Source: Saprospiraceae bacterium
GTDB taxonomy: Bacteria; Bacteroidota; Bacteroidia; Chitinophagales; Saprospiraceae
DNA length: 64,000 nucleotides
Assembly: GCA_019187225.1 (NCBI GenBank)
Contig: JABAQQ010000017.1
Coordinates: 14,266-78,265, forward strand
Reading direction: 5' to 3'
The stretch's first letter is position 1, and every line of letters begins with the position of its first letter. The notes beneath the pieces are model-generated. The model did not search any database. It saw only the letters and a program-made list of their open reading frames with translations, and was not told the origin of the DNA. The position numbers were made by a program, and so were the translations under genes. Positions 16,765 through 24,605 of the stretch are shown one piece after another.

Positions 16765-17012
16765 CGCGGAAGTATTCTTTTTGGACAGCGACTTGGTGGT
16801 CAGGAGGTGTCATCCTGAAGGATGGATGGGTGACATCTCCGGTACGCAGCTGCGAGGTGTTATCGTCTTCGTTCCTTTGGTGATGTCACCTCACTCTTTG
16901 CTGCGCCAAGAAAGTCACCCCTTTGACAGAACTACTCTTTTTTGGGGGAGGGATTTGACAAATCATTTTTGATTTTTCCTTGCATGTATTTATTTCGTTC
17001 ATACCTTGCAGC

Positions 17013-17040
17013 GTTTTACCTCCTCTATGAGGATTGAAAC
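17013..17040. repeat. Single CRISPR-repeat-like sequence
   Basis: The 28 bp begin GTTTTACC and end ATTGAAAC, with an inner CCTC...GAGG dyad, as in many type I/III CRISPR repeats. No second copy at spacer distance and no cas gene is present. The sequence after ATTGAAAC is itself duplicated at 17314, which argues against a spacer. Confidence 0.35.
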
Positions 17041-17122
17041 TTGTATAAATACGTTGTAATAAATTTACAACAGATTCTTCCAAAGCGGTCGAAAGACTTG
17101 TCCAGCTTGATGAGGTAAAACG

Positions 17123-17153
17123 AAAAGGGTCAGGGGATACCCCTGGCCCTTTT
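17123..17153 (+). terminator. Strong hairpin, possible terminator of a small RNA
   Basis: AAAAGGGTCAGGGG pairs with CCCTGGCCCTTTT around a short ATAC loop. There is no coding gene just upstream on either strand, so it may end an untranslated transcript. Confidence 0.55.
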
Positions 17154-17669
17154 CATTAAGATTTCTACTCTCTTTTTTTCTTCGACAACCGTTCGAATAA
17201 TTTTTCGATTAGTTGATCCGCCAAATCAAAAAGAGCAAGCGATTCAACCTTATTGGGAAAAAATCCCATCAGAATGAGCCTGACAATAAATTTTGCCAGT
17301 ATTTCAATTCCGGGTTGAAACTTGTAGAAATAGGTTATGATAAAATTACAACAGTGGTGGAGAGCCTTCTTGGGCTTCCAAGTGACAGGATATCTCATAA
17401 TGTATGAGTTTTAATTGTGAAAAAATGATTATTAGTTTCATATCTGAATTGCTTTTTTTAAATCTTCGAGGTTAACCTGTGAGAAACGAACTCTTTTTCT
17501 AAAAAGTTCGTCATTTCCGCTTCGCCAATAAAGATTACCTTGATATTGTTAAATTTAATTTATGCCATTTCACTATCTCGCCGGAGAAGGTTCTGACTTA
17601 CCACGCGCCCGACAAGATTCAACAGCGAGTCGAATACTTAGTCAGTCGCAAGAAAGAGGGAAGGATTTT

Positions 17670-18407
17670 CTACCTCGTTAAAACAATGTAATCGCGCAGA
17701 AGTGTCTTCAAAAACTCCTGCCGGTTGGCCGGGCGCTGCTCGATGTCCAGCAAAGGCATGAGGTGGGTAACGAGGTCTTCTACTACCTCCTGATGTGCTT
17801 GGTTGGGATATCTCTGGTGACGGTTCAGCACATTTTTAATAAAGATCATGTCGCGCTCGCTCAGGCGGCGCACCTGCGGAAATACGGGCTGATAATTGTC
17901 GAGCGTGGAAATATTCAATATATCTTCGAGGCGGTAGGCGAATTGGGAGGTAAAAAGCCGGATTACCGTTGTGTTGGCCGCCATATCTCCGAAGCGCTGG
18001 CTTTTTCTTGTGGTTTTGATGAGCAAAACGCCCACTACTCCTGCGGAAAACAGCGAATCCACTAATTGCAGCAAAGCCCGCAGCACCACGTCGCTCCATT
18101 CCGGGTCTTTGCCATCAAGCCGCACGACCTTCGTGTTCATCACCATCTTGCCGGGTGTCTGACCTCCGTTCCATATCTCAAATAAAATATGGTAAAGAAA
18201 GTACACCAACAGCGGAAGCAGGAAAAAAGCGATGGCGCCATCGCTGATGCCGCCGAACAGCAGGCTGAATATCTGATAAAGGATGATATAGCCTACGATC
18301 ACGATCACCCAATCCAGCAGCCACGCCAGCATCCGCTCGCGCAGGGGCGCCAGTTCGTATTCGATGGTGACATTCTGGGTCGTGGTGATCTCGATGGTTT
18401 TGTTCAC
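17670..18407 (-). CDS. RDD-family membrane protein
   Basis: The 245-residue protein carries the RDD signature APLRERMLAWLLDWVIV near the N-terminus (Arg then paired Asp region). It has about four hydrophobic helices (IVIVGYIILYQIFSLLF, AIAFFLLPLLVYFLYHILF, SLFSAGVVGVLLI) and the NGGQTPGKMVM loop. The last 90 residues are soluble and extend the usual domain. The start is a GTG at 18405-18407; the GGTGGAC/GGTAGAC heptamer array begins at the very next base, so the whole leader is repeat. The exact role of RDD proteins is unsettled (transport or membrane complexes). Confidence 0.85.
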   Translation of the reverse strand: MNKTIEITTTQNVTIEYELAPLRERMLAWLLDWVIVIVGYIILYQIFSLLFGGISDGAIAFFLLPLLVYFLYHILFEIWNGGQTPGKMVMNTKVVRLDGKDPEWSDVVLRALLQLVDSLFSAGVVGVLLIKTTRKSQRFGDMAANTTVIRLFTSQFAYRLEDILNISTLDNYQPVFPQVRRLSERDMIFIKNVLNRHQRYPNQAHQEVVEDLVTHLMPLLDIEQRPANRQEFLKTLLRDYIVLTR

Positions 18408-18691
18408 AGACGGTGGACGGTAGACGGTGGACGGTAGACGGTGGACGGTGGACGGTAGACGGTGGACGGTGGACGGTAGACGGTAGACGGTGGACGGTGG
18501 ACGGTAGACGGTGGACGGTGGACGGTGGACGGTGGACGGTGGACGGTAGACGGTAGACGGTAGACGGTAGACGGTAGACGGTAGACGGTAGACGGTGGAC
18601 GGTAGACGGTAGACGGTAGACGGTAGACGGTAGACGGTGGACGGTGGACGGTAGACGGTAGACGGTAGACGGTGGACGGTGGACGGTGGAC
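18408..18691. repeat. Heptamer minisatellite GGT(G/A)GAC, about 40 units
   Basis: Uninterrupted 7-bp units, GGTGGAC and GGTAGAC in mixed order, abut the RDD start codon. Any protein read through it (PPSTVYRLPSTVH...) is an artefact. Confidence 0.95.
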
Positions 18692-18791
18692 CACATCCAA
18701 AGTTAATTAGTTTGATATTTTATGAAGTTTAAAAATGCAATTTTTGAGAATAAATAATTGATAATCAATTAGATGAACTCTTACCGAAGCG

Positions 18792-18876
18792 CCGTCCACC
18801 GTCCACCGTCCACCGTCCACCGTCTACCGTCTACCGTCCACCGTCCACCGTCTACCGTCCACCGTCTACCGTCTAC
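18792..18876. repeat. Inverted copy of the heptamer minisatellite, about 12 units
   Basis: GTCCACC/GTCTACC units are the reverse complement of the array at 18408-18691, separated from it by an AT-rich 100 bp. The array overlaps the stop codon of dapD. The two arrays could fold into one very long hairpin. Confidence 0.93.
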
Positions 18877-19697
18877 CCGCTGACCTGGTAGTCGCGCAGG
18901 GCGTCGTTGAGGGACACTTTTTTATCCGTGCTTTCTTTGCGCTGCCCGATGATGAGCGCACAGGCGACCTGATATTCGCCAGCGGGAAATTTTTTGGTAT
19001 AAGTGCCGGGGATGACGACCGAGCGGGCTGGTACCCGGCCTTTCAAGATCACCGGCTCGGTACCGGTCACGTCAATGATGTGCGTACTTTGTGTCAGCAC
19101 CACGTTGGCGCCAAGCACGGCTTCGCGTTCTACCCGGACGCCTTCCACGACGATGCAGCGCGAGCCGATGAAGCATTCGTCCTCGATAATGGTCGGCGTT
19201 GCCTGCGGCGGCTCCAGCACACCGCCGATGCCTACGCCGCCGGCGAGGTGAACATTGCGGCCAATCTGCGCGCAGGAACCGACCGTCGCCCACGTATCCA
19301 CCATGGTACCGCTGCCCACCCGGGCGCCGATGTTGACGTAGGAAGGCATCAGGATCGCGCCTTTTTCGATGAAGGATCCGAAACGCGCCAAGGCCTGCGG
19401 GACAACGCGCACGCCTTTCTCTGCATATCCTTTTTTCAAAGGTATTTTATCGTGGTACTCGAAAGGGCCGACCTCGATGGTCTGCATTTCCTGGATGGGA
19501 AAATAGAGCAGCACGGCTTTTTTGATCCATTCGTGGGTGATCCACCCGCCTTCGCCGGAGGCTTCGGCGGGTAAAGGCTCGGCGACACGCAGTTCGCCTG
19601 CATCGAGCGCAGCAATGACCTCACGGATGGCTTTTTTTACTTCCCAGTTTTGGAGGAGCGAGCGGTCGTTCCAGGCAGATTCAATGATTTCTTGCAT
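18873..19697 (-). CDS. dapD: Tetrahydrodipicolinate N-succinyltransferase
   Basis: The enzyme has 274 residues from MQEIIESAWNDRSLL; in-frame codons upstream derive from a GGTTTGAA repeat and are excluded. It succinylates tetrahydrodipicolinate in the lysine/diaminopimelate pathway. The C-terminal two thirds is a left-handed beta-helix of hexapeptide repeats (ILMPSYVNIGARVGSGTMVD, WATVGSCAQIGRNVHLAGGV, GIGGVLEPPQATPTIIEDE). This includes the GGVLEP motif of DapD, and the helix is followed by FIGSRCIVVEGV. The stop codon lies inside the inverted heptamer array. It is a single gene on the minus strand. Confidence 0.95.
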   Translation of the reverse strand: MQEIIESAWNDRSLLQNWEVKKAIREVIAALDAGELRVAEPLPAEASGEGGWITHEWIKKAVLLYFPIQEMQTIEVGPFEYHDKIPLKKGYAEKGVRVVPQALARFGSFIEKGAILMPSYVNIGARVGSGTMVDTWATVGSCAQIGRNVHLAGGVGIGGVLEPPQATPTIIEDECFIGSRCIVVEGVRVEREAVLGANVVLTQSTHIIDVTGTEPVILKGRVPARSVVIPGTYTKKFPAGEYQVACALIIGQRKESTDKKVSLNDALRDYQVSG

Positions 19698-19698
19698 A

Positions 19699-19812
19699 TG
19701 GAAGGTTTGAAGGTTTGAAGGTTTGAGGGTTTGAGGGTTTGAAGGTTTGGTGACTGGAAAGTTGATGCAACCAATCAGAACCATCAAACCTTCAAACCCT
19801 CAAACCCTCAAT
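19699..19812. repeat. GGTTTGAA/GGTTTGAG octamers and their inverted copy
   Basis: Six octamers at 19701-19748 run back from the dapD start codon. The reverse-complement units TTCAAACC/CTCAAACC lie at 19785-19811, next to the mlaE stop. Confidence 0.93.
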
Positions 19813-20569
19813 CACCGGTAAGCAACACAGCGATCAGGTAATCGGCCAACAGGATCAATATGTCGCTGAACACCACGGCGCGGGTGCTGGCCTGGCCGAG
19901 TTCGATACTGCCGCCTTTCACAAAATAGCCCTGGTAGCAGGAAACGCTCGTCAGGATAATGGCAAAGACAACGGATTTTACATACATCATAAATACGTTG
20001 TACGGCACAAAAAACGAACGCACCCCCTGAATGTACTCCGCGTCGGTGATGAGTCCGGTCGGCACACTCGCCAGATAACCGCCGATGATGGCCACAAAGG
20101 CCGAAAAAGTTACCAGCAACGGGATGACAAAAATGGCCGCTATCAGTTTCGGCATGATGAGGTATGCCGCCGTATTCACTCCCATCACCTCCATCGCATC
20201 AATGTGCTCTTTCTGGCGCATCCCGCCGATCTCGGCAGCCATATTGGAGCCTACTTTTCCCGCCAATACAAGGCAGGTGATGGTGGGCGACAGTTCGATC
20301 AACGCCAGGTCGCGCACGATGTAGCCAATGTAGTAACGCGGCACCAATTGGTCATCTAATTGATAAGCGAACTGAACCGCCGCCACCGCTCCGATGAAAA
20401 CCGAAATGAGACATACAATGATGAGCGATCCGACGCCGATGTCGTTCATTTGTCGAGCCGTCTCCTTCCAGTACATCGAAAGTTTCTCCGGCCTGCCAAA
20501 CGCGTGCTTCATCATGAGCAGGTATCGCCCCAGGTGTTCCAGGTAGTTGTATTTTGAGAGAAATTCCAT
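19808..20569 (-). CDS. mlaE: MlaE-family ABC transporter permease
   Basis: The 253-residue permease of the Mla lipid-transport type has five hydrophobic helices and the conserved segments ALIELSPTITCLVLAGKVGS, AAEIGGMRQKEHIDAMEVMG and VKGGSIELGQASTRAVV. It would move phospholipids between inner and outer membranes together with an MlaF ATPase and an MCE-domain MlaD protein. Those genes would be expected downstream on the minus strand but are not next to it here, where dapD follows instead. The short gap to dapD is filled by inverted octamer repeats. Confidence 0.92.
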   Translation of the reverse strand: MEFLSKYNYLEHLGRYLLMMKHAFGRPEKLSMYWKETARQMNDIGVGSLIIVCLISVFIGAVAAVQFAYQLDDQLVPRYYIGYIVRDLALIELSPTITCLVLAGKVGSNMAAEIGGMRQKEHIDAMEVMGVNTAAYLIMPKLIAAIFVIPLLVTFSAFVAIIGGYLASVPTGLITDAEYIQGVRSFFVPYNVFMMYVKSVVFAIILTSVSCYQGYFVKGGSIELGQASTRAVVFSDILILLADYLIAVLLTGD

Positions 20570-20735
20570 GTTTTGTCAGGTTTCAGGTTCCGGTTGAAGG
20601 GTTTGAAAGCCGGATTTTAGTGTTCTGTATTTATCAGTTTGAAAACCGGGTTCAAAGGTTTGCTTTTTTTCAAAATCTTTGAGGCAAAAATATGCGTGCC
20701 CGAATCAACAAATCACCACATCAACAAATCTGCAA

Positions 20736-21443
20736 ATGAATAAAACCGCAGTCATCACAGGCGCAACGAAAGGATTGGGGCGCGCCATTGCCGAAATTTT
20801 TGCCGGAAACGGCTTCGATCTGTGCGTGTGCGCCCGCACGGAAACCGATCTGGAAGCCATGCGGGAAGATTGGCAGGTACAGTTTCCTCAGGTACAGTTG
20901 CACGTGCATCCAGCCGATCTGGGGAAAAAATCTGAAGTGATGGAATTCACCGGATTTGTCAGAAAAACATGGTCCCGGCTCGATGTCCTGGTAAACAATG
21001 CGGGAATTTACCTGCCCGGCGGTGTCGCCGACGAACCCGAAGGCACGTTGGAAACTTTGTTGGAGATCAATCTCATGAGCGGCTATCACCTCACGCGCGC
21101 GCTGTTGCCGCTCATGCTGCCGCAGCAAAAAGGTCACATTTTCAATATGTGCAGCATTGCCAGCATCATGGCGTATCCCAACGGCGGCGCTTATACCATT
21201 TCAAAATTCGCCCTGCTCGGTTTTTCAAAATGCCTGCGCGAAGAGATGAAAACGAAAGGCATCAAAGTCACGGCTATCCTGCCCGGCGCTGCATGGTCGG
21301 ACTCATGGAGCGGCGCCGATTTTCCAGAAGAACGGCTGATGCAGGCATCGGATATTGCCAGAGCCGTGTGGGGCTGCTACAATTTGAGCGATGCAGCAGT
21401 AGTGGAAGAGTTGCTTATCCGGCCGCAACTGGGTGATTTGTAA
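20736..21443 (+). CDS. Short-chain dehydrogenase/reductase
   Basis: The 235-residue Rossmann-fold protein has the nucleotide-binding TGATKGLGRAIAE (8-20), NNAGIYLPGG, catalytic serine in MCSIAS and YTISK with Tyr and Lys. It resembles sepiapterin/3-oxoacyl-type reductases; the substrate is unknown. The chosen ATG follows directly on ATCAACAA/ATCACCAC octamers (20703-20735), so upstream in-frame codons are not used. It is divergent from mlaE. Confidence 0.9.
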   Translation: MNKTAVITGATKGLGRAIAEIFAGNGFDLCVCARTETDLEAMREDWQVQFPQVQLHVHPADLGKKSEVMEFTGFVRKTWSRLDVLVNNAGIYLPGGVADEPEGTLETLLEINLMSGYHLTRALLPLMLPQQKGHIFNMCSIASIMAYPNGGAYTISKFALLGFSKCLREEMKTKGIKVTAILPGAAWSDSWSGADFPEERLMQASDIARAVWGCYNLSDAAVVEELLIRPQLGDL

Positions 21444-21445
21444 AT

Positions 21446-21512
21446 GAAGATATTGGGATATTGGGATATGCCATTACGAAAAATATCCCAATATCCCAAT
21501 ATCTCAATATCA
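21446..21512. repeat. ATATTGGG octamers with inverted arm
   Basis: GATATTGGGATATTGGGATA follows the dehydrogenase stop. ATATCCCA units at 21483-21512 are the inverted arm. Because the two genes converge here, this could act as a terminator-like hairpin. Confidence 0.88.
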
Positions 21513-21515
21513 TTT

Positions 21516-22337
21516 TCATCTTCTCAGAAACTCCGGGCAGCGGATATCGCCGAAATAGTACATCATACCGATCGTGAGAAAAGCGTACATATCGTTGTTT
21601 TTACCGTTGCCGCGCTGCCGGCCCGGCTCACCGATTTTGGGCTCTATCGAGCGGTCGGAGAGCGCGGCAGCAATTTCTCCCCTTTGCGCACGGATATCGC
21701 GAATGTCGGCGTATACCCCGCTCACGTCGTCGAGATAATCGGTAAAAAGTTTGCGGCCGCTCAACTCGATGTTGAAGCTCCAGCGGTACGACAAATCCAT
21801 TTTGAAGCCGAAACCATAGGCGAGCGCAGCTTGGGTTGTGTTGTACTCTTCGCCGCGAAACTGGCCTTCTGTGCCTTGTTCCGCCAGGTTGTACCACTCG
21901 CCGTCCAATTCGGCCCGCGGATTGAAATAGAACATAGAAAAGCCGGCAAAAAGGTATGGCGTATAGAAATAGTCGCGGTGTCCGTGCACGTACGGCATAA
22001 AGTTGAACTCGAACTGCGCCGTGCCGTCCACAATGATGCTTTTAAAAGAAAGGTTGCGCCGAAGTTCGAAGTCATTTTTGGAATCGGAATCGTAGGCACT
22101 GATCTGGCCGTACGTGGCGCCGAGCCGCATCGCGAGCCGGTCGTTGAAATTATACCGCGCACCGAGTCCGCCACCGGGATGAAGCCGGTTGACACGCCAA
22201 TTGGTGTTCAGGTCGCCGAAATAGTTGGAAATACCGATCCAACCACCCGTTTCAAAGCCGCGCATTTGTGCGAAAGACTGCTGGCCGGTCAGAACAAGCC
22301 CGCCAAGCAACACCCAAAGTCTTAATTGATTCATCAT
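21516..22337 (-). CDS. DUF6089-type outer-membrane beta-barrel protein
   Basis: The product has about 273 residues from MMNQLRLWVLLGGL with a signal peptide ending SFAQ. The mature part starts RGFETGGWIGISNYFGDLN and continues as alternating strands with NWRVNRLHPGGGLGARYNFNDRLAMRLGATYG, ending MMYYFGDIRCPEF. This is the arrangement of the DUF6089 family found next to polyprenyl synthetic or outer-membrane assembly genes in Bacteroidota. Function is unknown, probably an 8-12-strand barrel. An upstream in-frame extension would read into the repeats at 22520 and is not credible. Confidence 0.8.
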   Translation of the reverse strand: MMNQLRLWVLLGGLVLTGQQSFAQMRGFETGGWIGISNYFGDLNTNWRVNRLHPGGGLGARYNFNDRLAMRLGATYGQISAYDSDSKNDFELRRNLSFKSIIVDGTAQFEFNFMPYVHGHRDYFYTPYLFAGFSMFYFNPRAELDGEWYNLAEQGTEGQFRGEEYNTTQAALAYGFGFKMDLSYRWSFNIELSGRKLFTDYLDDVSGVYADIRDIRAQRGEIAAALSDRSIEPKIGEPGRQRGNGKNNDMYAFLTIGMMYYFGDIRCPEFLRR

Positions 22338-22519
22338 CAGAATGAGAGATATCCGTTGTTCGTTGAACGAAAAAAAGGCGAAAGCCCATGAGATTAAAAG
22401 AATAAGGCCGCAAAGGTAGCAGGCTTGGCGCGATTTCAGCACCCTTCCGAAAACTCGCGCCAAAAACGTGCCGAAAGCCTCATGTGGTATTGATGCAGGG
22501 AAGTTTAAAATGGTTGTTC

Positions 22520-22646
22520 GAGTGTTTGAGTGTTTGAGTGGGGGAGTGGGAGCGACTCTCCCACTCAAACACTCAAACACTCAAACACTCAAACACTCAA
22601 ACACTCGAACACTCGAACACTCGAACACTCAAACACTCAAACACTA
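22520..22646. repeat. GAGTGTTT octamers and long inverted CACTCAAA array
   Basis: GAGTGTTT/GAGTGGGG units lie at 22520-22558. CACTCAAA/CACTCGAA units (about ten) run from 22559 to 22644, where the stop of the dioxygenase gene begins. The 22338-22643 gap holds nothing else recognised. Confidence 0.93.
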
Positions 22647-23633
22647 TTTTGGCAGGAGCGCCGGTCTTTGCGACATTTCGTGATAACAGATCACATCTTC
22701 TGCGAAATAATGACACACCATGCTGCGGCGGGTGGCGCCTGGTGTGGCGATGGGGTTCCCGCCATGCAGGAGGTTGGCGTGCCAGATGAGCACATCGCCG
22801 CGCCGGGCGAGAAAAAGTTGTTTTTTCAGGTCTTTTTCACGGATGATCACTTCGATTTTATCCTCATAACGGCGGTTGCTGTGTTCGCCAATGGTCAGGG
22901 CGGTATTGCCCGAGTCATAATCGTCCGTCATCACATAAGGCAGGCGGTGACTGCCGGGGAAGTAAAAAAGCGGACCGTTTTCTTCGGTGCAATCTTCCAA
23001 CGCAATCCAGGTGGCGATGAGATAACCCGGCGGTTCGGTCGTCATGTGGATAGAATCGGAATGGGCGCGTTGTTCGCTTCCGAGGGTAAAATTCAGCGAC
23101 TGGAAGGGGATGACTTTTTTGCCCAATAAAAACGACAGCAAACGGGTGAGTTCGGGATTGCGGAAAAACCGTTCGTCGGCCAGCCGGCTCGTTTCATAAA
23201 GGTTAAAAATCTTACGGCCTGTATAATTGAAACCGGCTTTGCCGGATCGAAGCAGTTCGTCTACTTCGGCATTCAGCGCTGCCGTTTCTTTTTCAGGGAA
23301 AAAGTTTTCCAGCACCATATAACCGTCGGTGATAAAGCGCCGGATCTTAATTTTCAAATTTTTATCAAAACTTTGAAAATCAGCATTTTGCTCCAGACGC
23401 TCCAATGCGCCGGGCTGGTCGAGCCAGGGAATATCAGGGTGGTGTTGACGACCGAAATCGCGGCTGCCAAGAGGACTGTATATACTTTTTCGCAGTCCGT
23501 AGCGGCGATAGAGCGCCCGGTTGTGTTGCAGGCGATCGGCATTGAGGAGGTTGTTCAGCACATAGGCGGGCTTCAGGTTGCGGAGGAAACCGGTGTATTT
23601 CTGGAAAAAACGCTGGAGGGAGAATCGAGTCAT
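22644..23633 (-). CDS. Phytanoyl-CoA dioxygenase (PhyH)-family protein
   Basis: The 329-residue Fe(II)/2-oxoglutarate oxygenase-like protein has the metal-binding HxD in RAHSDSIHM (about 190) and the distal histidine in LIWHANLLHGG. ATRRSMVCHYF supplies the 2-oxoglutarate-binding arginine. The N-terminal 90 residues are an extra helical part. Substrate is unknown; relatives hydroxylate lipids or small metabolites. The start codon is preceded within 6 bp by a 38-bp tandem repeat, and the stop codon lies in an octamer array. Confidence 0.85.
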   Translation of the reverse strand: MTRFSLQRFFQKYTGFLRNLKPAYVLNNLLNADRLQHNRALYRRYGLRKSIYSPLGSRDFGRQHHPDIPWLDQPGALERLEQNADFQSFDKNLKIKIRRFITDGYMVLENFFPEKETAALNAEVDELLRSGKAGFNYTGRKIFNLYETSRLADERFFRNPELTRLLSFLLGKKVIPFQSLNFTLGSEQRAHSDSIHMTTEPPGYLIATWIALEDCTEENGPLFYFPGSHRLPYVMTDDYDSGNTALTIGEHSNRRYEDKIEVIIREKDLKKQLFLARRGDVLIWHANLLHGGNPIATPGATRRSMVCHYFAEDVICYHEMSQRPALLPK

Positions 23634-23638
23634 TTTTA

Positions 23639-23740
23639 TCCGCCGTAGTCTTGACGAAGGCGGGGCGTCGTTTTTACCCGCCGTAGTCTTGACGAAGGCG
23701 GGGCGTCGTTTTTACCCGCCGTAGTCTTGACGAAGGCGGG
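23639..23740. repeat. 38-bp tandem repeat, 2.7 copies, at the dioxygenase start
   Basis: The period of 38 holds across 23641, 23679 and 23717. Each unit contains CCCGCC...GGCGGG arms around GTAGTCTTGACGAA, so every copy can form a hairpin. A related sequence lies inside batD at about 31105. Confidence 0.92.
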
Positions 23741-23798
23741 AAGGTCATTGCACGGTGTGCGGCAAAAGTAGGAGAAACCGGCAGGAGACAAGCGGTGT

Positions 23799-24356
23799 TT
23801 ATTGCAAAAAGACAAACCCGATGCCGAACGACCACCACATCTTTCCGTGGTATTCCCATTGATTGCCCACATTGCTGGCGTAGTCCTTTCCAAACAGCAA
23901 ACCGAAGTTGTATTTGTCCATTTGAATGATGATGCCCGTGCTCCAGGTAAGTCCCGGCACCACCTCCGTATCGGACATGGCCAGATCGAGCGTCGTATTG
24001 TTGTCGTTGAGATTGATAAAGGTCAGTCCGGCCGAGACCGGGATCGTCAGGAAGAAATCCTTCTTTTCTGAAAGCCGGCGCGTATAGCCGATATAACCGC
24101 CCAAAGTGACGTCGGTGGTGAGCCGGAAGGTGTTGTTTTCCGGACTGCGGCGGATCTTGAAAGGCAGCGTCAACTGTCCGCCTGTTGCGTGCGCGTCGCG
24201 CCACAACCAGAAAGGACGTGTAAGGGCTTCTTCAAAAGTATCCTGCTCTGAGGAAGCGGTTTTGCAGAGGCCGGATTTCACCCCCTGCGCCACCAGAAAA
24301 GTGAAAGTAAAGAAAAACAACCCGCCAGTTGTGCCGAAAAGAAGCAGAGCGTTCAT
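23799..24356 (-). CDS. Probable outer-membrane beta-barrel protein, unknown family
   Basis: The product is 185 residues from MNALLLFGTTGGLFFFTFTF, with a signal peptide probably ending LVAQ. After a short linker the sequence alternates polar and hydrophobic residues in strand-length runs (GQLTLPFKIRR, FRLTTDVTLGGYIGYTRRL, DFFLTIPVSAGLTFINL, MWWSFGIGFVFLQ) and ends in phenylalanine-rich hydrophobic residues, as in outer-membrane barrels. I recognise no named family. It is divergent from the large secreted protein at 24606. Confidence 0.6.
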   Translation of the reverse strand: MNALLLFGTTGGLFFFTFTFLVAQGVKSGLCKTASSEQDTFEEALTRPFWLWRDAHATGGQLTLPFKIRRSPENNTFRLTTDVTLGGYIGYTRRLSEKKDFFLTIPVSAGLTFINLNDNNTTLDLAMSDTEVVPGLTWSTGIIIQMDKYNFGLLFGKDYASNVGNQWEYHGKMWWSFGIGFVFLQ

Positions 24357-24605
24357 GGGAAGAGCAAAATTTGGAAAATTGTAAAGAATGTGGCACAGCA
24401 AAGGCGGCAAACTGCTCAATAAGATTATTTTCACATTAGTTATTACATAAGATGCAAATTTTATTTTTAGTGGCGGGCTAAAGAGCATCCTGTGAGTAAA
24501 TATTTATCCGGTCGGAAGCTTTTACGGTCATCACAACCGACTTTCATACAAGTGTTTAAATCCCAATCTTTGCGCACTTTTGAACTGTTCAATCCTCCCC
24601 GTCGC

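Larger units (their letters stand above)
16765..17669. other. 905-bp stretch of gene debris, duplications and hairpins
   Basis: No full gene is convincing. Visible items: (1) 16790-16920 with GTGTCATCCT/AGGATG-type short inverted repeats. (2) A 28-bp CRISPR-repeat-like sequence at 17013-17040, single copy. (3) A 41-bp segment at 17033-17073 repeated at 17314-17354 (35 of 41 identical, no gaps). (4) A terminator hairpin at 17123-17153. (5) A 77-codon minus-strand frame (17165-17398), probably not real. (6) A 36-codon minus-strand fragment ending VNLEDLKKAIQI at 17438-17548. (7) A plus-strand fragment ending EGRIFYLVKTM at about 17570-17691, overlapping the RDD gene end. The fragments look like decayed gene ends. 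Confidence 0.5.

Noticed and set aside
17165-17398. 77-residue minus-strand protein
   Set aside because: No start signal, no family, and the DNA includes the copy of the 41-bp duplicated segment; it is more likely debris.
18404-18700. Open frames of about 100-170 residues with PPSTVYRLPSTVH repeats
   Set aside because: They are only translations of the GGT(G/A)GAC heptamer array, open in several frames at once.
18408-18876. CRISPR array
   Set aside because: Units are 7 bp with no spacers; it is a minisatellite.
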